Below are positions 45,601 through 56,356 of a stretch of DNA of 64,000 nt, in pieces. How positions within the stretch are numbered: position 1 is the stretch's first letter; each line of letters starts with the position of its first letter. Origin of the DNA: Lepidodermella squamata (lineage: Eukaryota; Gastrotricha); NCBI GenBank assembly GCA_047495785.1, contig JBLDXI010000046.1, forward strand, positions 372,001-436,000, read 5' to 3'. A program made the translations under genes and the position numbers. The notes beneath the pieces are model-generated. The model was given only the letters and a program-made list of their open reading frames with translations, was not told the DNA's origin and did no database searches.

Positions 45601-48369
45601 CTGTACCAATGATGCACATGACAGATAAATGGAATTTCATTTCAGGATTATATCGAAAATGGGATTTTTGAGAATGAATGAGGAATTTTTCATTAGAATC
45701 TCGTTCCTTTAATATTATCCTTATTTAGGGCAAAACGATCATTTGGGCGAAACTTTATGGCTTGATGGCTCCGAGACTACAAACCCAAAACTTTGAAATA
45801 ATTAGATTGAAAGAAACCAAACCGCCTGATAACTTTTAACATCCGGAAATAAATAAAGGTTAAGAAACTCTTCTTAAGAAACTGAAACTCACGATCCTCT
45901 AATGCTGTCAAAATCTCGACCTGCAAATGTCGCGTTGTGCAAAGTAAAGAAATCTCAGCTGTATTAAAATCGAAGTGTACCTGCATTGAAAAGGGTCATT
46001 TTTCACATAGTTTTTTGGCTATGACTTTTATCTATGATCCGTAATTTCGGGTTAATGCTCACCCTCATAACAAATTTTCGGGCTCAGAATCTTCGAAACC
46101 AGAGAAATTATGCTTTGGAAGTTGACTTAATTTTAGATTTTCAGCTTTTTGAAACTACTGGCACTTGTAAACTTTAATTTACCTGGCTATCGGATAATAA
46201 ATTGACGGGGTATTCGACATATGATGTGATTATCTGCTCACGAGTTCGGAGTACAGTAACGACACCATCTGTCAAGGCCTTCGTTACGGTTAGATTCCTG
46301 GCATTAAAGTTGATGTGGGTGTCATTTCCGACTGGGGCACATTCCCGTAGAGTTAGCAACATGTAAAAATCGACAAAGGTCGCTAGGCATGGTTTGTCGA
46401 GTGCCGCGTGTGAAATGCGTTTTTCAAAATTGAACTTGAGAAAGGTAGGTCTTGGCCCATTAGTTGCAAGAAATGACAACCTATTCTCACACTGTGAAGG
46501 GGTTGATGATCTGTGAAGGTAGCAGCATGCCATTTGCAGTTCTGCCAAGTCAGTCGAGGATAAAACCGACCGATAAGCAGCTATGCAGGAGTAGATATCT
46601 AGCTTCATCGCCCAGCCATCTAAGCCTGTACTGCCGAATTCGATATTCGTAAAATTTTTGTTCGATGCAAAAATCAACGATTCATTAAATTGGTAGTAGA
46701 CGCCATGTCGGTTGTGAATCGAAAAGCGACCTTCTTTTGTTATCATGAACACAATGAAAGACCACTGTTGAACTGGCAGGAAACCGGGTAGGTAAATTTG
46801 CCATTTATCTTCGACAGTCACCTCTAAACTGCCGTTATATTGATGCCGATAACTAGCGACTAGCTTTGGTGCTGAGATGCTCATAATGACCTTCTCCTCG
46901 CCAGTTGGTTTGAAGTAGAATGCTATTGTGAATTCGGTTAGATTTGAGAACTTTCCATAGATATCATCGATTCTTAGTAAACTATTATATCCTCCAAGCG
47001 CCGATAATGGGTCATTGAAAGGACCATCACGCCATATCAGAGTCGCTATCTTACGCAAATTATAGACCATGAACCATGGGCCTAAATCGCGAAAGTCGTA
47101 TTCCCAGGCTACTGGGATGATCATCAAAATCGCGAAAGGTCTCGGCCACGGAACGGCTTGAACAATTAGTCAATAAATAATGATGAAAATGAGCTTTTCC
47201 AACATACCATGACTTATCGAAGTGATGGTCAAATGATGGGGACGTGTGGCTCTATTGATGGTTTCAAGTAGTAAATCCTCTTCCGCCCACATACTTATGC
47301 GCTCTAGAATCGCAGCCTGGAATCTGCCGGTCCCATCCTCCCTGAAATGAATCACTCGATTCTAATGAAAATATGGAAAAAATCTTACGATGTGTTCACA
47401 CTGACTACTTTCAATCCAGAATTTCGAAGAAGACTGCTTATCTAGAGACAACAATTTACATTTTATACTAAAACAGACTGATAAGTACCTCATCGCTTGT
47501 GGCTAAAGTCGAATCGGAATTTCCCGAAATACCGACTGGTAGCAAGGTATGTGAAGTAATAAGGCTAATTCTTCTAAACCTCGGAACTCACTCATCTGTC
47601 CAGCCGCATATATTTCGCTGCGATTTTTGGTGAATGCCACGATTTCTCCCAGCCGCTCGATGCTGAGAGCTTCATCAAAAATCATGAAGTTCGCGTACAT
47701 CGCCCTGTCTGAGGCGACGGGACATATGACAAAATCAAACGGTGGTACAGGAGGTGCCAGAAAGATCTTTTTCGTGAAGTTTGTTTCAGCGAGACTTGGG
47801 TCGAGGTCGTAACCTGGGGCTTGCGATACATGCATGGTGACATTTGTGAAGTTATTTCGAAAAACGATGGCGACAAACGTCCAAGTTGCTAACGGAATTT
47901 CGACCGATGTCATTGATAAAGCCGTCCAATCGCGTATATTCTCAACCCTATTTTTGATTTGCAGACGAATTTCCGCCCGATTTCGCGAACTCTTTTGTAC
48001 AGCTTCTACAACCATGTACCAGTCATTTTCTGCCGTCCTTACGTTGTAAAGCTCTGTCTTGGAATTCATTTCAGAATTCAGGAAAAAGCAGTGCGTGAAA
48101 TCCATCGATAGAGGTGCATCCATTTTATATCGAGCCAAGGCACTGACATATTTTTCCTTTTTTAGTTGATGGGCCGTGTTGGGATAGCCGAATGGCCCCG
48201 GGCGCCAAGTTAGCGGCCCTTCCCACCCAAAAACATATTTCACCCCACGAGGTATCAAGTTTTTCAGGCCATCTCGCGCATCCATCGACACGAAAAGGCT
48301 TGCGGTAGTAAGATTCAATGACACGATGTGAGGTAGCCAGCTGAACCCGAGAAATGACAAAAAAATCAT
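42615..48369 (-). CDS. Receptor tyrosine kinase, downstream gene of unit B
   Basis: Exons 47592-48369, 47489-47535, 47389-47441, 47208-47341, 46183-47156, 43816-44362, 42956-43765, 42779-42881, 42615-42717 sum to 1183 codons with every phase matching. ATG 48369 starts a short hydrophobic leader (IFLSFLGFSWLPHIVSL). Domains follow the A copy: LamG-like, SEA-like (GISGNSDSTLATSDE; GRFQAAILERI), LamG-like, Thr-rich stalk, transmembrane helix, kinase. Catalytic residues are present (CGQGQFGCVY loop, VGFK, HRDLACRNVL, ISDFGMSR, RWHPPES). The C-terminus, ending just after the last kinase helix (FSDLKHRLELVAKDD), leaves no tail for docking sites. The 1.8-kb intron after the second LamG exon carries a transposon. 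It begins 87 bp after the stop of the gene upstream, suggesting co-transcription. Confidence 0.88.
44562..45478. mobile_element. DNA transposon, ACCGTAATCC family (fuller copy, unit B only)
   Basis: Ends are ACCGTAATCCGGTACAAC and its inverse. The motif GTACAACTTTGAAC occurs near each end and twice more internally, in both directions (about 44577, 44590, 44915, 44940, 45256, 45281, 45452). The last third matches 1-347. No recognisable transposase, so non-autonomous. Confidence 0.8.
45479..45570. repeat. AGGCCTA cluster
   Basis: Four to five AGGCCT palindromes, mostly as ATAGGCCTATG or CTAGGCCTA, occur in 90 bp directly right of the transposon; one more lies on its left at 44531. Confidence 0.7.
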
Positions 48370-48455
48370 TGTCTAAAACTGTCTAAACATAAAACTTTCA
48401 TTAGAACAGGATTTTTATTAACAAAACCAGATGGCTTGATTTAGGTCGACTTTTT
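48370..48455 (-). promoter_or_regulatory. 86-bp intercistronic region (unit B)
   Basis: Matches the A copy: AATAAA in GTTAATAAAAATCC and the acceptor TATGTTTAG/ACAG a few bases before ATG 48369. There is no 5' splice site between the genes. Confidence 0.6.
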
Positions 48456-51400
48456 TTAATAATCAGCCATCATCTGTTCAATGCGAGTTAATAAATCACT
48501 GAAATTAGGTCTGGCCTCGGGGTCATGAGACCAGCACGGTTCGACAACATCTGTGAATCTGAATAATAATATTTTAAATTAAATGATCTCAAATAATTAC
48601 CGGAGCTCACGTTATTTCAGGGCAGCGAATAGGTCGATTGAGGCGTAGGCCGCTGCATACTTTGACAATGACGTCCGAGTTCTCTTTCAGGTCGCTGTAG
48701 GGTGATTCTTGGCATCCTAACACATATAATTACAGTGTACAGAAACAAATGAGGCAGCGAACGAAGTAAGGGAAGGCTATGAGGGGTAGCGTACCCCCGA
48801 AAGGTAAAGACAGAAAATCACGGAAAAACATTTGGTCCGATCATATGGGTCCGATAAACTGGGGACCCAAGGAACCCTGCCTCCACATCCCCTCACCTCG
48901 AGGATTTTACTTCCTTCACCGAAATGAGGACAAATCCAGGACATCTGTAAGTAATCTGTATCTGGGCTTCGTCGATATAGGTAACAAAATCGTCAAAATC
49001 CTAGAAAATATCCAAAAGTTATCATACCGGAAAATATTTCCCACATGACAACTCCGAAAGACCAAACATCAGCTGAGGTGGAAAATTCGTTCCGTTCGAA
49101 TGATTCAGGTGGATGCCACCTGACTGGGATAGGTTTACTTGACCCATCGTAGATGGATGAGAAATTTTCATCTTGCGATGCTAGAATTCTGGCCAGGCCA
49201 AAGTCAGAGATTTTTAGTAGTTCCTCGCCTGAAACAAGAACATTGCGGCAAGCGAGGTCGCGGTGAACGCAATTCTTCTGAGATAAATACACCATTCCCG
49301 AACAAATCTGACGGCTGAAATCCATTAGTTTGATAACATCGACGTTTTTGATCGCTTTGAGATATGAGGTAAGAGCTCCATTCTTCATGAACGGGACAAT
49401 TAAATTCGGCTCACCTCGCGACAGTATCGTCCCAACCAGCGTAAGAACATTTTCATGGTCAAATTTACTCATTACCGAAATTTCGTGAACTAGAGCTGTA
49501 ACGTCACATCGATCTGTTTTGATAGTTTTGATAGCAACTGATAGTTCCGGCTTGTCTGGTTGTTTCAGAGTTCCTTGCGAAACTTTGCTGAAATAGCCCT
49601 CACTAATGACTGATCCTTGTTCCAGCCAAGAGTCTTGAAGTTCGAGCGATAGCAGTAGATTGAGATCAATATTATCCAAGTCCATGCGCTGCACCATATC
49701 TCGAAAGTCTATTGCATCGACGTATTTCGAACATTTTTGCTGGTATTCAGACGGCATCCTTGCGACAGCAACCTTTCTTCGATGATACAGCCAGACACCC
49801 AAAACCGCGAACAAAGTGGCGACAGAAAGCATCACAGCTAACAGAATTATCGTCAGCTGGGATATTCCATCTACAAAAAACGAAATATACATAAAACCCA
49901 CATCTAGTTAGTTGAATACTGCTCATGAAATTTAGATTTAAATTTAAAAAATTTGAAAATGTTCTCTAGCTGAATTTATACATTTTTTATAAGAATAGGT
50001 TAGTGGTATGTTTCTTACATCGAGAATTTCATCATCCGCAATTTATCATGAACATGTTATACTTTTCATTGGAAGAAAGGGCCGTCGTACGAAGTAGGTT
50101 CCTGGGGCTGTATCGCACACTGGATAGAACGAGTGACTGATTATGCTTGCATGTTCAACCCTAATGTTGCACTCCGAAATGTCAGCTTTCACCATGCAAT
50201 ATTGAGCTCAAATATCCCGTATAACCGTATATGGAAGCAGATAATATGTTACCTGAATCAGGCGAAGCCTCGACTCCAGTTTGATTAGAAAGATATGTCC
50301 CCGTTGTAGTGACATATTGGCTGATTCCAGCGGTCGCTTTTGTGAAAACGGGAATATAAACGAATCTCTTTACACACGAATCCCATTGAAGTAGTATTTT
50401 GGCTGGCAAACAAGCTCGTTGCTCAAGGATCCAGGTTGAATACGCCAGTAAATTCACGAAAACGATAATTTTCTCATGAGCTAACATCTTGTTCTTTCTT
50501 GCGTATATTCCAACCTTGGGAATTTGGGTAGTTCAACGGTTGAATATTCTATAAAGACTATTACCAGAATTAATCTAGGCCCAATAAGTGTTGCAGGGTT
50601 GTAAGGCTCAATAAGAGCCAACGCCGCCCCCTCCATTAGGTCCATTCCTTTGACTTCAACATTTGCGAAAAAACACAGCAGAGAATGATTTCGCCATCCA
50701 ATAGCTGAATTGCATGCCTCGGTGGTCATCAATCTACCTGAAATGTAATAGAACTTCGAGCCACTCTTGATACCATACACCAATGCTGTGCCGTCCCAAT
50801 CTACAATTTGGAGACTACTGACCAGAATTCCAGCAGCGAATTTTAGCGATTTTTCTGAAGTGTTTTGCGGCGAAAACATCAAGCTAAGATCCTCATTTTC
50901 AGCATGTTGCGTCGAATTTACAGATTGGACGCATGGCGTTGTGGATATGACGACAAATCGACCGATTCTTGCGGCCAAGCAATCTGGAGAAATTTCATCC
51001 AGAAAAGAGCTTGAAATGTTGAATTCCGCTAGGCCTGATTCGATTAAATGGATTCGGAAGTTTCTTGCTTTGCTTTTATCGCCTGCCGGATCGTGGAAAT
51101 AACGGCATGCGTCTTGAACTTGGACCAGTTCTTCGAAACTCAACGGAGATGCGTAAAGTCCACAACAAGAAATGTATCCGGTGGTACTTTTGGTATCTGT
51201 TCCGATTCGTAGGCCTTCAATTGTTTCTCCGAGAGAAAACTCTGCCGAGCCGCCTGTAATTTCCATGGCCATACCATCTTCCAGGAATACAGAAAGCTTC
51301 GCACCATGAAAAATCAATGCTATGAACTGCCAAGTGTTGGGAACTATCAGCCTGGCTAAGGTTAACGGCGAAGATCCGTTATTGAAGTCTATCATGAGAT

Positions 51401-53113
51401 CGCCTCTCGCTGCTATAATACTGACGTTGCCAGGACTGAATTCCAGAATCTGTTGCGTTGTTAGATTTAGAGACAAGTAGAAGAACACGGTGGCAGATTT
51501 TGCTTCGAACACATTCGGAGAATCTATTTTAATTTGTTGCGAGAGTGGATTGCTTGTTTTCAGGTCGTAGAAAGGCCCAGTTTCAAAGCTATGATGAGGC
51601 ATTTGGTTGTAGTTGATCGCCGGCCCGTGAAGTCTGTTCGGTCCGACATCGGACCACTCACGATTCTCATTCAACGGCCAGAGACCAATGAGCGCAAACG
51701 TCCTCGGCCAAATAACTCCTGAAAAATAGTTTAAACGGGATTGACGTTAACCGATATAGTGCTCACCCATTGAAACCTTTGAAACAGCGATTCTGGTCAT
51801 TATGTCCTGCGTGTTCGAAATTTGCTCCATCTCAGTGGTATTCGTGAGTTCGAAATGACGCCGTAATGTAATTAAGAGCTTGGCAATCGTTTCACTGCAA
51901 TACATTCAAACTTTACTTGAAGCAGTGCAACATGGCAGTATCTCACTTTTCGGACTTATCAAAAGCCGTAACAACCAGGCTATCTAGCGATGCGTTTGTT
52001 ACGATTTCAGCGTTAGAAGTGATCTGAAAAGCGGAAGATTCAAGCTGGAAAAAGGTCGCCTCAAACTAACTTGTTTTTCAACTGCTTGCTTCAAACTAAT
52101 TGTTGCAGCGCTCAGCGGGTTGGCATAATTGGGCATCCATGTCTGATTCCTCAGCTCGATCAAGCCGATGACTAACCCTGTTTCATGGTAAAAACTCAGG
52201 CATAAGGGTATATTGGGATTCAACTTTGAGTTATATCGGGTATGAGCGCTGGGGTTTTTCCTGGTTTTCTTGCCTGGTCCTCTCCAGCTGTGGGGGCGGC
52301 GTTCCCCCGTACAGAACTCGATGGAAAGAAGTTACGCAAAATTGACTTACATATTTGATGGCTAGCTAAAGTCGTGTGGCGAACTCGAGTGCCATTTATC
52401 AGAGACGGTAGTTCTTCGTAGCTCAAGGTGCTCGAATGAATCATAAAGGTAGAAATAGCGTCTCGTGAAGACACTGTTACATAATATCCAGGAATGTCTT
52501 CGAACCAAAGTCTTGCTCTACCAATATCTAGCAGATATGAATCGAGGAGCAAAATTTCTTGAACCTTTTCCGAAATTCTTTCAACATAGTAATCTGGACA
52601 TTTCGCTACATATAACGTGCTTTTCTTCTGTTTGCTGTTGTAAGTAATCGCGATGAAATGCCACTTGTTAAAATCGATGATTCTAACATCAAAAATCGTT
52701 TCTATTGAACTCGGCCCGGTGCCAAATCCAATCAATAGTTGATCAGGAGGCTTGTAGGTTGCCAAATAGCCGCCATTTCTATGGAAAACGAATTCATACA
52801 ACCCGACAATGTCTGATCGTGTAGCGGAGAAGAAGAAAAAAGAAATAGTGAAATCGCCGAGTAGGTCCTCCAGACGATAAGCTCGCACAATGAAGGACTC
52901 TCTGGAAAACGCCTTTACGGTGTAGGATGAGTTGTAATGGCCGAAGGGACCTGTCAGCATGGCCGACGGCACGCTGAGCGATGAGGACTCTATCAGGGGG
53001 TAATTCGTCGGGCCTATGTCTTGAACACCAGCGTCCGAGTCCAATGCGAAGTGGAAGCGCAATGTCGACTGCACAGCTGCAATGCAATAAATTGAAACTA
53101 GACAGCCCAACAT
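48456..53113 (-). CDS. Receptor tyrosine kinase, upstream gene of unit B
   Basis: Exons 52351-53113, 52071-52177, 51947-52023, 51767-51894, 50565-51718, 50253-50514, 49028-49870, 48611-48716, 48456-48558 sum to 1181 codons with consistent phases. ATG 53113 opens a typical signal peptide (MLGCLVSIYCIAAVQS). LamG-like, SEA-like (LVIGLIELRNQTWMPNYANP), LamG-like, stalk with WDSCVKR, transmembrane helix (IILLAVMLSVATLFAVLGV) and kinase follow. The kinase keeps VAIK, HRDLACRNVL, ISDFGLAR and RWHPPES but has the same degenerate loop SEGYFSKV as its A paralogue, so the change predates the duplication. The intron before the last two exons (48717-49027) is larger than in A. Confidence 0.88.
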
Positions 53114-53181
53114 TATCCTTTCCTGAATTTCGACGAAAAACTCTGAATGCACTTCATTATTTATTGAATTTCTAACAAATT

Positions 53182-53206
53182 ACTGCACTCCCTTTGATAT
53201 CGATAA
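53182..53206. promoter_or_regulatory. Conserved block upstream of kinase operon B
   Basis: Counterpart of 39682-39706 (minus strand TTATCGATATCAAAGGGAGT, GCAGT), 69-93 bp before ATG 53113. Confidence 0.4.
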
Positions 53207-53350
53207 GGAAAAATATTTCTACACAGCTGCTGATTTTAATGAAACTGAAAATGGAAAGTCGCTAATGATAAAAATACGTTTATCGCACATTTCAAAAGTT
53301 TTAATTTATTACCAGCTCTCACCTTATTAACTTCGATATTTTTTACAGTT

Positions 53351-53937
53351 CCGCCTCCAGATATAAACTTCCACGCTAAGTCACGTCGCTATGAATTTGT
53401 CCTTGAATTCGAATTTCCAGGCGCTGACTGAACATCGTTTTGGGGGGATTTTTCCACCTTTCAAGAAATGTAATGCTAAGATAATAAAGATATACCCAAT
53501 TGCGTGCTTTAGCAATTTTTAGCTAATAGCGATGTTGTAGATTCGGTAGTTGCACTAAGAAGTCAGAAGTCAGAAATTTCTTAGCGTTAGGGTAACAACT
53601 TTGAAAATGATTCGAATAACGAATGTAGCGTAGGATTCTCGAATTAGGGGCCCAAATTGATGTGCAAAGGGATCCTGTGGTTTTTTTGGGTTTCCTATCT
53701 TGGCTTTCCGAACTAGGTTTAGGATACTCCTATACTCCCGCGGTACTTTGCGCACTGAAGATTAGAGAAAAGGAATGTTGCTTTGTTGATACATTTTGTA
53801 TAACAATTGTGCCGAGTCCACGAACAGCAGCGGCATTGTTGATGCAACATTGCGCCTTCTCAAGTGTTTACATTCTTACATATGGCATATGTTAGTGCAC
53901 CTATACCAGTAAATATGGAGCATTGAGCCTTATTATA
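53351..53937. other. Intergenic, no gene seen
   Basis: End of the duplicated unit and upstream region of the glycosyltransferase; no supported exon. Confidence 0.4.
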
Positions 53938-55916
53938 ATGAAAACTTCGTCACTGCAATGCATATTTGTTAGCCTGCTTTTAATTGCAAATATTAGCCTA
54001 ATTCTGATTGGCAACTATTATTTTTGCAGCAAGCCAGTTACAATTCTAAATTCTGAAACAAATACATCTACATCAGCGAATTTAACCGAATATCAGTTAG
54101 TAGAAGAGAGGAGAAAGTTCAAATTTCGCGGTTGCAACTCCATCGAAAGATGGCAAGAGGAACGAGATAAACTTCGAGCCGCTGAGACAATCGAATCAAA
54201 CAAGCTAGTCAACCAATTCAACCTCACTCGAGTCGCTCATTTCGTATTACATCCTAAATCTGCCCACAGAAAATTCACTTTTAAAGTAAGCCCAATTATT
54301 GACGATTTTGCATGATAATTGTTGTTTGAAGAACTATATTAGCCTCCTCAGTGCTGTGCGGTTTCTTGAGCCAGATGAAGTGTACATTCACATACCATCC
54401 GAGCCTGAACCGGACGAATCATGCTACCATCACTGGTGGGAAGAAGCTCTATCCACCATCCCTTTTCTAAGGCTCAACTACACGAAAAACATCACTTTAG
54501 AAGCAATTATCAGTTCGATTCGAAGTTCAGGTGGAGGTTTTGTGATCCCTTTAGCTGGCATTGTTTTCGGAGGCAGCGCAACTACTCCAAACATCCGAAG
54601 CTCTCATGCGAGAAGAATCTCCATTAAAAACCCTAGAGAGCTTATTCTCCTCAAAGAAGAACAGATCGCATCTATTTCCTGCACCGACTACCTACCAGTG
54701 AAAAAGAGCAAAACCTCTAATGGGAATTTCGTGATGGACGACGATCAGTACTATGGCCTAGAAATCGACCCAAACGCCCCCATCGATTTTTGCTATTCAA
54801 TACCAGATGGAGTCGAATTATTTCCCATTGATATAATGACGGGGCAAGAGCCGTTTGCGAAACTAGTCCGGACCCTGTTCTACGGAACAAAGGAAGAAAT
54901 GTTCGTAAAACCAGCTCGTTACAGCCTTGTGACCACGATTCCACTGATTTGCCACTACATTTGGATCATAGGGTCAAATTTAGAGTTCGATTCTTTCCTC
55001 AGCATGTTAAGCTGCCTTAATATTTTAGGGTATGTCTGAGATTCGTATTGAGACCTCTGTTATCACAGGTTTTTCTTGATTTAGAGCCGACATTTTCATT
55101 CACGGTTCACTTCCTCCCTCTGGATGGAGATGGGAGAAACTGCTGGCAATGGGCGGGTCTAAGGTCCGATTCATTCGAACTCGGCTCCCTGAAATGGTCT
55201 ATGGTAACGTGGTTTGGGAAAAGGCGCATATCAGTGACGTTTGGCGAGTTGAGGTCCTTCTTCGATACGGCGGTATCTACGTTGACTGGGACGCGATTTT
55301 CGTCAAACCTCTAGATCCATCCCTGCTAAAACACGACGCTGTCCTATGCTTCGATATAGTCAAATACCCTGATTATCCTGATGTCATGAGTAATGGAGTT
55401 ATGCTGGCTAAACCGGGCTCATTCTTCTTCCACCAAGTTCAGGTTTGAAATTTATTTAATTTAACTGCAGTTAAATTAAATAAATTTCAAAAAATTTGGA
55501 TTTTTTAGAAATCAATGAAGGATTTTCGTTCAAATGCGACTGGCTTAGGGTTGATACCCCATTTTTACAACTCTTTGTTTCTTTACTACAAAACATATGA
55601 GTGCTATCCTGATAGCGTATATCTCGAACCTCGACTTCAAGTTATCTGCTACGACAGCCGATGTCATCCAACATGGCTGCCGAATTACAAAGATCTAGAG
55701 CTACATTACGACATTGATTGGATGGCCGGGGAAGCCTATGCGCTACATAACACTTATCCGATACCGAACGAATTCAAATCGGAGGAGACTTTACTGAAAG
55801 CTAATGGAACTCGCTCTTTCTACTTTGATATTGCTCTTAAAGTTCTAAAGCATTCGGGAATCGAACTGAAAGATTTGGCAAGTTATAAGTCCAACGAACT
55901 CAAAACTCTTCATTAA
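53938..55916 (+). CDS. Glycosyltransferase with DXD sugar-binding motif (type II membrane protein)
   Basis: Exons 53938-54285, 54332-55029, 55085-55442 and 55509-55916 join in phase. A short cytoplasmic N-terminus and a hydrophobic anchor (CIFVSLLLIANISLILIG) predict a Golgi type II protein. Conserved family features are RRKFKFRGCNSIERW in the stem, then PLICHYIWI ... FLSMLSCLNILGADIFIHG, and RFIRTRLPEMVYGN...HISDVWRVEVLLRYGGIYVDWDAIFVKPLD, where DWD is the metal/nucleotide-sugar DXD motif, and NGVMLAKPGSFFF. This fits the Gly_transf_sug (DXD, GT32-like) superfamily. An extra domain before IWI (about residues 120-340) has its own HFVLHP...LLSAVRFLEPDEVYIH, a weaker echo of the same fold start. 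Donor and acceptor sugars unknown. A paralogue begins at 63671. Confidence 0.8.
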
Positions 55917-56316
55917 GAAGCGCATTCGACCTTTGCAGTAAAGTCAAATCATGATCGACGATGAGGAGCCGAAAAAGCCGAAGCTTCACACCACTTGACT
56001 AATGGATATACATAGTTTTACCTCGTTATGAATGATTTTATTGGAATGCTCATCTACCTTTAACCGGATAGAAGGTTGAAAATTGATTCGAATCCGGTAC
56101 ACGGGTTGAAATCAATAATACGAGGTTATTTGACAGTTCAATTCTAATGCGAACTCACACCCCGTATAATTTCCATCTAAAATTCAGGCTATTTTTGGAT
56201 AAATAATAAATTGCGAGAATCCTAGCTGTGCACCGGTATCAATTATTGAATTACGAATTACGAAAACCATTTGTTTACTTCTTCACATGACAATCCCATA
56301 GCAACCGATATCGTAA
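55917..56316. other. Intergenic
   Basis: No gene seen between the glycosyltransferase and the promoter of the LamG-EGF gene. Confidence 0.4.
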
Positions 56317-56350
56317 TATAAATAGCACTGATTCCAGTCAGTTCAGTGCG
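56317..56350 (+). promoter_or_regulatory. TATA box and initiator for the LamG-EGF gene
   Basis: TATAAATA at 56317-56324 is followed about 27 bp on by TCAGTG (near 56344), close to an initiator consensus, leaving a 5' UTR of only about a dozen bases before ATG 56357. Confidence 0.55.
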
Positions 56351-56356
56351 AAAAAA

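Larger units (their letters stand above)
42136..53350. repeat. Segmental duplication unit B
   Basis: Homologous to 27228-39875, with the same gene order and strand and matching exon borders. It lacks the A-specific insertions and carries one of its own (44562-45478). Confidence 0.85.
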
